Below, one piece after another: positions 43,882 through 52,117 of a DNA stretch of 64,000 bases (its first letter is position 1; each line of letters starts with the position of its first letter). The notes under the pieces were generated by a model. That model was not told where the DNA came from. It ran no database searches and worked only from the letters and a program-made list of their open reading frames with translations. Source of the DNA: Sporobacter sp963675425 (GTDB lineage Bacteria; Bacillota; Clostridia; Oscillospirales; Oscillospiraceae); contig OY776214.1 of NCBI GenBank assembly GCA_963675425.1, positions 1,240,001 to 1,304,000 on the forward strand. The letters run 5' to 3'. Position numbers and translations under genes: made by a program.

Positions 43882-44330
43882 ATTCCTCATCGAAAAATAA
43901 CAAACGCGGTGAAGGATGTTTTATCCTTACACCGCGCTAAAATGCAAACACAATGACTACAACGTGCCTTGCCAAAATGAGGGAGGGACGTTATAATACG
44001 GATGTGGTGCAGCTTTTGCTGTTGTGTATGGATGGTAGTGCATCCTGCATAGGTCATGGAGTGCGCCAACACTCCATGACTGCCGCATTTATTATTATCT
44101 CGATGGGTTAATTTTACCTTAATTGGGAGAGGAATGCAATAGGGAATGTTGGGGGCGTCCGCTTTGGCGGGGGCTTTTTGCGTTGTGTTGATAATTGTCG
44201 GTTATGGGAATATAATGAAAGGGAGGCGGGGATGGTGAGAGCGTGCGTATTACGGCAATTACAAGCTCCTGTTTAATTGTAATCATTGCATTCGGCTTTC
44301 AATTTTGCCAACAAAACTTTGCAGAAGGTG
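43882..44330. other. Noncoding region with several hairpins
   Basis: No convincing gene. It holds CGCGGTGAAGGAT/ATCCTTACACCGCG (43905-43936) and a perfect 11-bp stem GTCATGGAGTG/CACTCCATGAC (44053-44080). It becomes AT-rich towards 44300. The short frame at 43887-44072 on the minus strand runs through these hairpins and lacks a ribosome site. Confidence 0.4.
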
Positions 44331-44379
44331 TTGACAAGTAAACTTGGCAGGAGTATATTGATTACAACAAAACTTGGCA
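44314..44379 (+). promoter_or_regulatory. Promoter with three direct repeats before the XRE operon
   Basis: TTGACA (44331-44336) and TATATT (44354-44359) are 17 bp apart. AAACTTTGCA at 44314 and AAACTTGGCA at 44340 and 44370 are direct repeats in, before and after the promoter. They are plausible binding sites for the XRE protein encoded by the second gene of the operon. Confidence 0.6.
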
Positions 44380-44393
44380 AGGAGGTTGAAACA

Positions 44394-44714
44394 ATGAAAA
44401 AAGAGGTAATACTGGAAAAAAGCCGAAATGAAAATAAAGGTATGGATGAACGCGAGCTTTCCGTAGTGGCTTCTTCTGGCAAGATCGCAGCTCAAATTGG
44501 CATGTTAGTGTGTTGCCTTGTGGCTGTGTTGCAGGTTGTTTTTATTGATTCCATCAGCTTTGAAAGCTGGATGATTTATTTTAGCATCCTCGGCACATTA
44601 TTTTTGGTGAAATATATAAAGCTGAGAAAGAAACACGAATTGTGGCTGGCGATCCTGTATTGTGTGCTGTTCGTATTTTTCACCGTTCTTTTTATTATCA
44701 GGCTGGTAGGATGA
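44394..44714 (+). CDS. Small membrane protein (DUF6442-like), 106 aa
   Basis: A hydrophilic N terminus (MKKEVILEKSRNENKG) is followed by three predicted helices at about 30-50, 55-72 and 80-103. AAGGAGG precedes the chosen ATG; the frame upstream to 44286 has no ribosome site. It is followed 4 bp later by an XRE regulator, a pairing common in Firmicutes. The base composition is more AT-rich than the surrounding genes, suggesting acquisition. Function unknown. Confidence 0.7.
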   Translation: MKKEVILEKSRNENKGMDERELSVVASSGKIAAQIGMLVCCLVAVLQVVFIDSISFESWMIYFSILGTLFLVKYIKLRKKHELWLAILYCVLFVFFTVLFIIRLVG

Positions 44715-44718
44715 GTAT

Positions 44719-44928
44719 ATGGAAGAAAAACTCATCTTAAAAAACCGGTTGAAGCAGACACGGGCTGAAAAAAAGATCTCACAGGCCCAACTTGCCGAAA
44801 TGGTTGGGGTGTCCCGCAACACAATCAGCTCCATTGAAATAGGTCAATTCAATCCAACAGCAAAGCTCGCGCTGATTCTTTGTGTTGCTTTGGATAAAAA
44901 GTTCGAGGATTTGTTTTATTTCGATTAA
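44719..44928 (+). CDS. XRE-family regulator, 69 aa
   Basis: Single Cro/CI-type helix-turn-helix domain: LKQTRAEKKISQAQLAEMVG with VSRNTISSIEIG as recognition helix, ending FEDLFYFD as in small YgzD-like regulators. It is co-transcribed with the preceding membrane protein. It probably autoregulates through the AAACTTGGCA repeats upstream of the operon. Confidence 0.88.
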   Translation: MEEKLILKNRLKQTRAEKKISQAQLAEMVGVSRNTISSIEIGQFNPTAKLALILCVALDKKFEDLFYFD

Positions 44929-44940
44929 AAAATTATAAGC

Positions 44941-45283
44941 AAAACACAAACTTATCAAGTTTTTGCGGACGCTCTTCCGGAATATCAAATAGAACTGGAA
45001 TGGCGTTATTACAAGGATGGCAAAGCTTGGCTTGGGAAAGGTGTTTCACAGAAAAAAACTGTTTTCTGGCTTTCGGTTTGGGATGGTTTGTTTAAAGTGA
45101 GTTTTCATTTTACGGAGAAAACTCGCTTGGGAATAGCAGATTTACCTGTTGCAGATGAAATTAAAATAAAAATGGAAAACGCGCCGCTCAAAGGAAAGTT
45201 GGTAAGCCTGATTATATAGATTTCAGATCAGCGCATATCAAAGATGTTTTAACATTGATTTCTTACAAAAAAGGCTGCAAGTA
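44941..45283 (+). pseudogene. Frameshifted, 5'-truncated DUF3788 gene
   Basis: Directly after the XRE gene, one frame reads YQVFADALPEYQIELEWRYY and continues to VSLII before a stop at about 45219. After a frame change the end continues as RSAHIKDVLTLISYKKGCK up to a stop at 45283. The FWLSVWDGLFKVSFHF core is typical of DUF3788. The N-terminal part is missing and no start is seen. AT-rich like its neighbours. The rest of the 44929-45378 gap holds nothing else recognisable. Confidence 0.65.
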
Positions 45284-45378
45284 ATTGGCGGTGTTATGCT
45301 TCCCCTCATCCATAAAATGCCAGACAGTATGGACACGTACTGTGTATAGTGGACAATCTCTTACCTCATCAAACAACC

Positions 45379-45409
45379 CGGCAGACACTCCCGTGTCTGC
45401 CGCTTTTTA
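45379..45409 (+). terminator. Terminator, CGGCAGACAC type, copy 1
   Basis: CGGCAGACAC-TCCC-GTGTCTGCCG followed by CTTTTTAT. Nearly the same hairpin occurs at 46797-46826. Confidence 0.85.
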
Positions 45410-45418
45410 TTGGTTTGC

Positions 45419-45730
45419 TCACCGTATCAGCCAGCCGTAGTCCTGCCGGCAATCGACCACAAAATCGATATACACCGTGTCCCCGATAATCTGATATACC
45501 ATAAGATAACGCCCACCAAACAAAAGCTTGCGGTATTTATTCTTCGGCAGCAGGTCGTCATAAAGATACGGACAGCGTTCGGGATAGGACGACAGCTTTT
45601 CGGCGCTTTCCCTGAAATCCGCAATCAGCTCCGACGCCGCCGTTTCACTGACGCCGGCCAGAAAACCGGCGTGTTCAACAAGCATCCGATTGGCCTTTGA
45701 GGATATAAGCACTTTATATGTTTCAGGCAT
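45419..45730 (-). CDS. RelE/ParE-family toxin
   Basis: Toxin of 103 aa of the RelE/ParE superfamily: YKVLISSKANRMLVEH at the start, a helical hairpin, and KYRKLLFGGRYLMVYQIIGD with IDFVVDCRQDY at the end. It overlaps the antitoxin gene by 8 bp, the usual coupling. Whether it cleaves mRNA or targets gyrase cannot be told. The pair sits inside a rearranged region. Confidence 0.85.
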   Translation of the reverse strand: MPETYKVLISSKANRMLVEHAGFLAGVSETAASELIADFRESAEKLSSYPERCPYLYDDLLPKNKYRKLLFGGRYLMVYQIIGDTVYIDFVVDCRQDYGWLIR

Positions 45731-45995
45731 GATGATCCCTGGCGGCCTGCTCCATCATTGCGGCCGTTTCATCGACGGTATAGCTCCGTGCGCCGTTCAG
45801 CCTGTCTTCCTCAACGGACAACAATTCCTCGCGCAGCTTCAGCATTTTTTCGCGGCGGGTAAATGTATCGATGTCCATGACGACGAGGTCGCCCTCGCCG
45901 TTTTTCGTCAAATAAACGGGTTCTCCGGTGGACCGGCACAATTGCGCAATTTCATTGTAATTCTGCCGGATACTTGCAGACGGTTTGATATGCAT
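45723..45995 (-). CDS. Phd/YefM-family antitoxin
   Basis: Antitoxin of 90 aa. The N-terminal Phd fold (IKPSASIRQNYNEIAQLCRS, then PVYLTKNGEGDLVVMDIDTF) binds DNA and the C-terminal helices neutralise the toxin. GAGGGG lies upstream of the ATG. It is first of the two genes, as usual. A small dyad at 46011 would be its operator. Confidence 0.87.
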   Translation of the reverse strand: MHIKPSASIRQNYNEIAQLCRSTGEPVYLTKNGEGDLVVMDIDTFTRREKMLKLREELLSVEEDRLNGARSYTVDETAAMMEQAARDHHA

Positions 45996-46010
45996 TACAT
46001 CAGTCCCCTC

Positions 46011-46029
46011 ATAGTAGTATTATTACTAT
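46011..46029 (-). promoter_or_regulatory. Dyad operator of the toxin-antitoxin pair
   Basis: ATAGTA-GTATTAT-TACTAT within an AT-rich stretch 16 bp upstream of the antitoxin start, where antitoxin autorepression sites normally lie. Confidence 0.5.
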
Positions 46030-46106
46030 ATTATATATTAATAATGATATCTGGTCAATGGTTCCATGCTTTCAATTTCAAAAGACATCGCTGTTTATTT
46101 GCGCCA

Positions 46107-46298
46107 ACACTTGTTGAAAAGCGGGGAATAATAGCATATACTTTGTATATGTAAAATAAATCCTGATGATCCCTGAGGTGACCACCATGTTAACAGGCAA
46201 AAGAATCGTTGTCGGCATCTGCGGCTGCAGCACGGCGAATAAAGCGCTGGACCTGATTGCGGCTTTGAAAAAACATCACGCGGACATCAGAAGTGATG
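46107..46298 (+). repeat. Direct repeat, copy 1 (promoter and 5' end of flavoprotein gene)
   Basis: About 190 bp that match 46829-47020 with few differences, at an offset of 722 bp. The match covers TGTTGAAAAGCGGGGAATAA, the palindrome ATATACTTTGTATAT, the ribosome site and the first codons of the gene. Confidence 0.85.
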
Positions 46299-46309
46299 CG
46301 ATCGTCTGA
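46187..46309 (+). pseudogene. Truncated 5' copy of the flavoprotein gene
   Basis: Reads MLTGKRIVVGICGCSTANKA and continues to residue 40 before TGA, matching the first 35 or so residues of the intact gene at 46909. It then runs out of homology. It keeps the promoter and ribosome site, so a 40-residue peptide could still be made, but the flavin fold is absent. Confidence 0.75.
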
Positions 46310-46333
46310 AACAATTTGTGGAGGTATAGCTTG

Positions 46334-46762
46334 ATGGAAGATTTAAAATCAATCGCACCGTGTGGTGTGGACTGCTTTAATTGCGGCGCATATGAAGAAA
46401 ATATGACGGAGCTTATCAGAAAGAACATTTTAAAAATGTCCGGCAAAGAATATATAAATGCCTGTAAAGGATGCCGGGGCATGAACGGAAAGAATCTGCC
46501 AATGGCTGACGAATGCGAAACCTATAAATGCATTTTGATACATAAAGTAGATTTTTGTAATGAATGTGCTGAATTCCCGTGCGGTAAATTATCTCCGTGT
46601 GCAGATAAAGCTAATTTTGTGCCGCACAATATGAAAGTGTTTAACTTGTGCCGGATGAAGAAAGTTGGCATTGATAAATGGGTGGAGGAGTCAAAATCCA
46701 TCCGAGAAAAATACTTCAAGGGTGAATTTGTACCCGGCGATGAGCCAGTATTAAAAAAGTAG
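46334..46762 (+). CDS. DUF3795 cysteine-rich protein
   Basis: Protein of 142 aa with several cysteine pairs (APCGVDCFNCGAY, NACKGCRGMNG, DECETYKC, DFCNECAEFPC), the DUF3795 pattern suggesting a metal or redox-bound small protein. GGAGG lies nine bases before the ATG. It sits between the broken and intact copies of the flavoprotein gene, so it may have arrived in the same rearrangement. Function unknown. Confidence 0.82.
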   Translation: MEDLKSIAPCGVDCFNCGAYEENMTELIRKNILKMSGKEYINACKGCRGMNGKNLPMADECETYKCILIHKVDFCNECAEFPCGKLSPCADKANFVPHNMKVFNLCRMKKVGIDKWVEESKSIREKYFKGEFVPGDEPVLKK

Positions 46763-46796
46763 ATGGATGTACACCATAATTAGCTTTTACCCAACC

Positions 46797-46826
46797 CGGC
46801 AGACACACCCGTGTCTGCCGCTTTTT
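46797..46826 (+). terminator. Terminator, CGGCAGACAC type, copy 2
   Basis: CGGCAGACAC-ACCC-GTGTCTGCCG followed by CTTTTTG, directly before the second copy of the direct repeat. Confidence 0.85.
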
Positions 46827-46828
46827 GT

Positions 46829-47020
46829 ACACCTGTTGAAAAGCGGGGAATAATAGCATATACTTTGTATATGTAAAATAAATCCTGATGATCCCCGGGG
46901 TGACCACCATGTTAACAGGCAAAAGAATCGTTGTCGGCATCTGCGGCTGCAGCACAGCCGGCAAAGCGCTGGACCTGATCACGGCATTGAAAAAACAGCA
47001 CGCCGACGTGTACGCTGTGA
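46829..47020 (+). repeat. Direct repeat, copy 2 (intact gene)
   Basis: Counterpart of 46107-46298. It carries the promoter region and start of the intact flavoprotein gene. It lies directly after terminator copy 2, whereas copy 1 is separated from its terminator by the toxin-antitoxin module. Confidence 0.85.
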
Positions 47021-47457
47021 TGACGGAAAACGCGACACATTTTGTAACGCCGCTGATGGTGCAGCGCAGCGTCAGCCATCCCATATCGATGGAGGCGTTT
47101 GAGCTGCCGAAAACGTGGGAGAAGGACCATAAGCCCCTTGACAGCGCGGACCTGCTGCTCATCGCGCCCGCCAGCGCCAACACGCTCGGCAAAGCGGCCT
47201 GCGGCATCGCGGACGGACTTCTGTCCACCGTCATCATGTCCACGCGCGGGCCGATCCTGTTCGCCACGCACATCAATGACAAGATGTATAACAGCCCCAG
47301 CGTGCAGCGCAATATCAGGACGTTAAAGCAGGACGGCGTCCACTTCGTTGACAACAACAGGCCGGAGCACCCCGGGCTGTTTCCGCTCATTGACCAGACC
47401 GTCTCCGCCGTGCTGAAAATATTGGGCGCGGAGGAGCCGGGTGCCAGGCAGGAATAG
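46909..47457 (+). CDS. HFCD-family flavoprotein, CoaC/PPC-decarboxylase-like
   Basis: Flavin-dependent decarboxylase-type protein of 182 aa, the length of the CoaC domain alone. Features: GICGCSTAGKALDLI nucleotide loop, MTENATHFVTP, the conserved His in DHKPLDSADLLLIAPASANT, and NDKMYN in place of the usual PAMNxxM. It lacks the CoaB synthetase half, so it is probably not the housekeeping CoaBC. Relatives decarboxylate cysteine residues of peptides or phosphopantothenoylcysteine. The start at MLTGKR follows GGGGTGA. A truncated copy lies 722 bp upstream. Confidence 0.78.
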   Translation: MLTGKRIVVGICGCSTAGKALDLITALKKQHADVYAVMTENATHFVTPLMVQRSVSHPISMEAFELPKTWEKDHKPLDSADLLLIAPASANTLGKAACGIADGLLSTVIMSTRGPILFATHINDKMYNSPSVQRNIRTLKQDGVHFVDNNRPEHPGLFPLIDQTVSAVLKILGAEEPGARQE

Positions 47458-47460
47458 ATT

Positions 47461-47754
47461 GTGATTAAGAAACTGAATCTCACAAAGGGGATTGATAGGT
47501 TGAGAGCATTTATTTTGAGGGCATTGCTCAAATTTTTAGTGGCTGTATGCACGCTCGGCGCGGGCTGGTTACTGGGCATATATTTGCTCGATTGGTCTGT
47601 CCCCTGGCGGGTATCGGTATTTTTTCTGGCCTGCTGGGGCATTGGCCATTTCGTCTATTTTATATTGAGAAAGATCGACAAGCGATTCGGAAAAGGATTA
47701 ATAGACGTAACGGCTGCCGTGCCTGACGCTGAGCAAGGGGAGAAAAACAGATGA
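47461..47754 (+). CDS. Small membrane protein, 97 aa
   Basis: Two membrane helices at about 23-45 and 50-69 with a basic flank (RKIDKRFGK) and hydrophilic tail. It begins at GTG 47461, 4 bp after the flavoprotein stop, with AGGA upstream; a TTG at 47503 is an alternative start. It overlaps the next gene by 4 bp (ATGA), so it is part of a three-gene transcript. Function unknown. Confidence 0.65.
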   Translation: MIKKLNLTKGIDRLRAFILRALLKFLVAVCTLGAGWLLGIYLLDWSVPWRVSVFFLACWGIGHFVYFILRKIDKRFGKGLIDVTAAVPDAEQGEKNR

Positions 47755-48230
47755 AATTGTACATAAAGCAAAAGGTGTTTTCGTGGGTGGACCGGTTTGC
47801 GGTTATGGATGAAGCCGGGCAGGATAAGTATTTTGTTGAGGGCGAGTTTTCGTTTGCGAAAAAGCTGCACGTATACGACGCGGCGGGGACGGAGCGCGCT
47901 TTTATACAGCAGAAGATGTTCAGCTTCCATCCGCGGTATTTCGTGTTTGTCAACGGCGCGCAGGTAGCGGAAATCGTCAAGGAGTTTTCATTTTTGCGGC
48001 CGAAATACAGTATTGAAGGTATGGGTTGGGACATAAGCGGCGATTTCTGGGCGCACGATTATGAGATCGTACAAAGCGGCCGGGCCATCGTGAATATCCA
48101 TAAGCAATGGATGACGTGGGGAGACTGCTACGAAGTGGACATTGCGGATGAAAGCGACGAAATAACGGCGCTGTCCGTCGTGCTGGCTATAGACTGCGTA
48201 ATGGCGGCCCAGGCTGCCGCCGGCTCGTGA
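47751..48230 (+). CDS. LURP-one-related (scramblase-like barrel) protein
   Basis: Protein of 159 aa with the LURP-one-related/tubby-like pattern: LYIKQKVFSWVDRFAVMDE, FVEGEFSFAKKLHVYD, FHPRYFVFVNG and WDISGDFWAHDYEI, forming a beta barrel round a helix. The function of bacterial members is not defined; membrane association has been suggested for the fold. It is coupled to the preceding small membrane-protein gene. Confidence 0.8.
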   Translation: MKLYIKQKVFSWVDRFAVMDEAGQDKYFVEGEFSFAKKLHVYDAAGTERAFIQQKMFSFHPRYFVFVNGAQVAEIVKEFSFLRPKYSIEGMGWDISGDFWAHDYEIVQSGRAIVNIHKQWMTWGDCYEVDIADESDEITALSVVLAIDCVMAAQAAAGS

Positions 48231-48407
48231 CTGGAAGGCCTAATGGCATTGAGATTTTGAGAGGCAGACTTCTAGCCGCCATCGCTCTCGGTTATCCGGA
48301 TGAAAAGCCGCCCCGGTGTCCCAGAAAAAACCTACAGGACGTCGTAATCTACCGATTATAAGCCTGACTGGCAGAATCAGCTGGCGCATACATTTCGTAG
48401 ATGGAGG

Positions 48408-48887
48408 ATGTATTTGAAGAGGAAAAAAGTATATATTGGCCTAATTGTTTTGCTGCTTGCGGGCAGCGCGGTGCTGTCGTATTTTTTCGTTTCCGCCAAT
48501 AAGGACAGAAAGTTTCTCCAGGGCAATATCGATCACCAGTTTGCATACAATCTTCAGCAGCTTAACGTCTACCTGCACAATAGCTCTTATGACGATGCCG
48601 ACGAGGATACGCGTTTTTATTACGATAACCAACTGGCAAAAAGCAGCGCCGTCTGTCAGGCGGTGTTTAGTATTAGCTCGTATGCCAATAACGCGTCCAT
48701 GCAAAATATTATGTGGACACTGATCCAAATGACGCCGCCCGGCTCGTATTATCTCAAGCTGACGGACCAAGAGCTGATCGACGACATTATTGATCTAATA
48801 CTGCATATCAATGATCCGGATGCTGAGGAATCGGCAAACGCTGTGTGGGATAAGCTTTCGCAGCAAATACAGCGAGCGGAGCCATAA
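48408..48887 (+). CDS. Hypothetical membrane-anchored protein, 159 aa
   Basis: An N-terminal signal anchor (about 8-29; VYIGLIVLLLAGSAVLSYFF) after basic KRKK is followed by a helical extracytoplasmic domain without cysteine-based motifs. The ATG at 48408 is abutted by GGAGG. TTG 48414, six bases from that site, may be the true start and would remove two residues. No family recognised. Confidence 0.6.
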   Translation: MYLKRKKVYIGLIVLLLAGSAVLSYFFVSANKDRKFLQGNIDHQFAYNLQQLNVYLHNSSYDDADEDTRFYYDNQLAKSSAVCQAVFSISSYANNASMQNIMWTLIQMTPPGSYYLKLTDQELIDDIIDLILHINDPDAEESANAVWDKLSQQIQRAEP

Positions 48888-48967
48888 ACGATAAGCCCTG
48901 TGACGGCTGCGGTGGCCTATCGATAACCAAAAGGCATGACGACATAGACAATTTGAATCGGAGACAG

Positions 48968-48996
48968 CCGCCGGAAGCGCTTCCGGCGGTTTAATT
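48968..48996 (+). terminator. Terminator before the glycyl radical enzyme gene
   Basis: CCGCCGGAAGC/GCTTCCGGCGG, perfect 11-bp stem, followed by TTTAATTT. Confidence 0.75.
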
Positions 48997-49063
48997 TCGG
49001 AAAAAAGCATGATAAACTACTAGCATATTAATAAGAAATATCCTATGTTATCGGAGGAAGATC

Positions 49064-51502
49064 ATGTATAAGCTGCACCCCGTTACACCCCGCGTTGCGG
49101 CCATGCGGGAAAAATACCGCGGCACCCAGCCGGAAATCTGCACCGCGCGCTACAAGCTCGTCACGGAGTTTTATATGGCGCACCCGGAGCTGGAGGGGAT
49201 TTTAAAGCGGGCGTTAAACCTTAAAAACATCTGTGAGAATATCCCCGTGCGTATTGACGACGGCGAGATCATCGTCGGCGGCCAGTCGGGCAAATACCGA
49301 GCCACGGCGATTTATCCGGAAAATTCAGCCGCCTGGATCAAAGAGGAGATCGAAAGCGGGTTTGTGGCCACCCGCGATGTCGATCCGTATATCATCTCCG
49401 AGGACGACCGGGCGTACGTCCTGTCCACGATTGACTTCTGGCTCACAGAATGCCTGAGCGGTAAAATTATGAGCTTCATGCCCGATTACCTCAAGGAGCA
49501 CGCACTCAACGGCGTGACCATGTACGGCCTGTTCGGCGACAGCGGGATGCAGTGCGGTTCGCCGGTGGGCCACTTTACCGGCAACCACTGGACCGCGACA
49601 GGCGTCGGCTTCGGCGCGATCAAGGCTGAGGCGGAGGCAAGGGTCCGGGAGCTGGAGGAAAACGGCATCTTCGGCACGTCTATAGACCAGTATAACTTCT
49701 ATCGGGCCGTGGCTATCGTCTGCGACGGGATGATTACGCTGACGAAGCGCTACGCAAAGCTGGCCGGGGAAAAGGCCAGGGACGAAAAAGACCCCAAACG
49801 CAAAAAAGAGCTGGAGAAAATGGCCGACGCGCTGAACTGGTGTATGGAAAAGCCGTGCCGCACGTTCCACGAGGCGCTCCAGACGCTGTATATGTATCAA
49901 AACTGCATGTGTCTCGACGCGTGCATGCACGGTATCAGCTACGGCCGGGTGGACCAGTATCTTGCCCCGTTTTACGAGGCAGATCTCGCCGCCGGACGTA
50001 TCACCCCCGACGAGGCGCAGGAGCTCTTGGACCTGTTTTATCTCAAGGTTGCCGAGATGAATAAGCTGTGGAGCTATGGCGCCACCAAGTCCGGGCCGGG
50101 CTATACAAGCGGCCAGCTGATGACCCTCGGCGGCGTCGACAAGGACGGGAACGATGCGACGAACGCCGTGACGTACATGATGCTTCAGTCGGCGGGACGG
50201 CTCGTGCTGCACGACCCCCCGCAGGCGCTGCGTATCCACAAAAACACGCCGCCCGAGCTGTGGGAAGCGGCTATTGAAACGACGAAAATCGCCGGCGGTG
50301 TGCCGACGTTTGAAAACGACGACGTTATTATCCCGGCGCTCATGGCGCGGGGCCGCCTGCCGCTGGAAAGCGCCCGGAACTATACGCTTATCGGCTGCGT
50401 CGAGCCGTCCGGCTGCGGCGACGAGTGGCCGGCCTGCGGCGGCTCCGGCACGGAAAGCTATATGAACCTGGCCGTGGCGGTGCTGCTGGGGATCAACGAC
50501 GGGTATTACAACGCGCCGTTTTTAGGCGGCAAAAACCCTGAAAAACGAGGCGGGCTCGCCACGGGCTATCTCTATGAGATGGAAACGTTTGACCAAGTGC
50601 TTGAGGCTGTTAAAACGCAGATCGAGTTTTTTGTGAAGCTCCACGCCAACTGCACCAACGCCTTCGAATATTTAGCGCGCCAGCTCCTGCCGCTGCCGGC
50701 TGTGTCCTGCACCATTGACGGCTGCATGGAAAAGGGCATGGACGTCATGTTTGGCGGCGCGCGGTATAATTCCACCGGCATTTCCGGCGTCGGCATCGGC
50801 AATGTCGCCGACAGCCTGTTTATGATCCGCCATCTGTGCTTCGACACGAAAAAATGCACGACGCGCGAGTTGTACGACGCGCTGATGAACAACTGGGAAG
50901 GCTATGAGGACCTCCAGCGCTATATCCAGAATGAGGCCCCCCATTACGGCAACGGCGTCCAGGAGATCGACCAGTATGCCGGCTGGGCCGCCGGCGTCTA
51001 CGGCGACGCCGTCAACAGCTGCACCGGCCCGCGCGGCATGTTCTCCGCCGGCCTGTATCCGGTGACGACGAACGTCATCTTCGGCCAGATGACCGGCGCG
51101 ACGCCGGACGGCCGCTTCAGCGGCGTGCCGCTGGCGGACGGGATTTCCCCGGTCCAGCAGATGGACAAAAACGGCCCGACGTCGGTGCTCGTGTCCGTAT
51201 CGAACATCGACCAGACGAAATACTCCAACGGCACGCTTCTCAATATGAAGTTCCATCCCACGTCCATTCAGGGTGAGGACGGCGTAAAGAAGCTGTCGGA
51301 GCTCATCCAGACGTATTTCGAGATGGGCGGCATGGAGATGCAGATCAACGTCGTATCGGCTGAGACGCTCAAAAAAGCGCAGGAAAAGCCGGGCGACTAC
51401 AAGGATCTTGTCGTGCGCGTGGCGGGCTTCTCCACCTACTTCGTCGAGCTGCACGCCGACAGCCAGAACGACCTTATAAGCCGCACGGAGCTGGCCATCT
51501 GA
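49064..51502 (+). CDS. Glycyl radical enzyme, C-x-E dehydratase/lyase class, without adjacent activase
   Basis: PFL-family enzyme of 812 aa. The thiyl site is GCVEP with Cys445 and Glu447, the pair found in glycyl-radical dehydratases, C-N/C-S lyases and aryl-acid decarboxylases but not in pyruvate formate-lyase (CC). The radical Gly788 lies in RVAGFSTYF near the C terminus, where RVAGYS is more usual. Activity needs a radical-SAM activase, normally next door, and none lies within this window. The gene stands alone between terminators. Substrate class (diol, hydroxyproline, choline, isethionate or aryl acid) cannot be assigned by eye. CGGAGG precedes the ATG. Confidence 0.9.
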   Translation: MYKLHPVTPRVAAMREKYRGTQPEICTARYKLVTEFYMAHPELEGILKRALNLKNICENIPVRIDDGEIIVGGQSGKYRATAIYPENSAAWIKEEIESGFVATRDVDPYIISEDDRAYVLSTIDFWLTECLSGKIMSFMPDYLKEHALNGVTMYGLFGDSGMQCGSPVGHFTGNHWTATGVGFGAIKAEAEARVRELEENGIFGTSIDQYNFYRAVAIVCDGMITLTKRYAKLAGEKARDEKDPKRKKELEKMADALNWCMEKPCRTFHEALQTLYMYQNCMCLDACMHGISYGRVDQYLAPFYEADLAAGRITPDEAQELLDLFYLKVAEMNKLWSYGATKSGPGYTSGQLMTLGGVDKDGNDATNAVTYMMLQSAGRLVLHDPPQALRIHKNTPPELWEAAIETTKIAGGVPTFENDDVIIPALMARGRLPLESARNYTLIGCVEPSGCGDEWPACGGSGTESYMNLAVAVLLGINDGYYNAPFLGGKNPEKRGGLATGYLYEMETFDQVLEAVKTQIEFFVKLHANCTNAFEYLARQLLPLPAVSCTIDGCMEKGMDVMFGGARYNSTGISGVGIGNVADSLFMIRHLCFDTKKCTTRELYDALMNNWEGYEDLQRYIQNEAPHYGNGVQEIDQYAGWAAGVYGDAVNSCTGPRGMFSAGLYPVTTNVIFGQMTGATPDGRFSGVPLADGISPVQQMDKNGPTSVLVSVSNIDQTKYSNGTLLNMKFHPTSIQGEDGVKKLSELIQTYFEMGGMEMQINVVSAETLKKAQEKPGDYKDLVVRVAGFSTYFVELHADSQNDLISRTELAI

Positions 51503-51537
51503 TTAACCCAAGAGACAACGACCATTCTAGAGTAAGC

Positions 51538-51573
51538 ACATCCCCCAGCCGCCATGGCCGGGGGATGTTTTTG
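51538..51573 (+). terminator. Terminator after the glycyl radical enzyme gene
   Basis: ACATCCCCC / GGGGGATGT followed by TTTTGATTG. Confidence 0.85.
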
Positions 51574-51645
51574 ATTGTCTTTAGATGGCAAATCTGCTAT
51601 AATGCCAATCAACGTAAAAAGCACATTTTAAGAGGTTAAACGAAG

Positions 51646-51849
51646 ATGTCTTATATATTTATTGATACGGATGAGGCGCGCCGGTGCGCCGCGCTGATAA
51701 AGTCCAAGGCCGACGGGCTTTATGAGCTGCTCGGCGGGGAACCGGATGAACGGAGACAAAGAGTAAAAGATTTTCAGGGCAAGCTTGAGGCACTGTCTGC
51801 CGATCTTTTGGCCGTGACGAAGAATACGCGGCCATGGACGAGAAAATGA
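51646..51849 (+). CDS. Small hypothetical protein, 67 aa
   Basis: Charged, probably helical protein starting MSYIFIDTDEARR, with AGAGG upstream of the ATG. No domain recognised. It is followed 42 bp later by another small gene in the same direction; both lie between terminators and may form a two-gene unit. Confidence 0.55.
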   Translation: MSYIFIDTDEARRCAALIKSKADGLYELLGGEPDERRQRVKDFQGKLEALSADLLAVTKNTRPWTRK

Positions 51850-51891
51850 AAGCACTGCATATCCTGACGCAGCAGGAAAGGAGCGGGAACA

Positions 51892-52062
51892 ATGGCTAAT
51901 GACACAATGCTCGCGTCCCTGCGGGATATAGCCCTCACGCTCGATAAATGCGCCGACGACGTGCCGTACGAGCTGTCCGCCAAGGATAATCTGTATTTCC
52001 GCATGGTTGATCTGGCAAAGGAAGCGCGGGCGATCGTGAAAGATCTACAGGAAAATAAGTGA
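51892..52062 (+). CDS. Small hypothetical protein, 56 aa
   Basis: Reads MANDTMLASLRDIALTLDKC and ends VKDLQENK. A good AAGGAG lies eight bases before the ATG, and a bidirectional terminator follows directly after the stop, which supports a real gene despite its size. It has predicted helices, no known family. Confidence 0.6.
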   Translation: MANDTMLASLRDIALTLDKCADDVPYELSAKDNLYFRMVDLAKEARAIVKDLQENK

Positions 52063-52063
52063 A

Positions 52064-52104
52064 AAAATCAAGGGTCACTTAATTGTGACCCTTGATTTTA
52101 TTTA
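52064..52104. terminator. Bidirectional terminator
   Basis: AAAATCAAGGGTCAC/GTGACCCTTGATTTT, perfect 15-bp stem with a TTAATT loop. It separates the small genes from the convergent dehydrogenase gene. Confidence 0.9.
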
Positions 52105-52117
52105 GTCCCGATACAAT

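Noticed and set aside
43887..44072. Minus-strand frame of 61 codons
   Set aside because: It runs through two hairpins, lacks a ribosome site and shows no domain.
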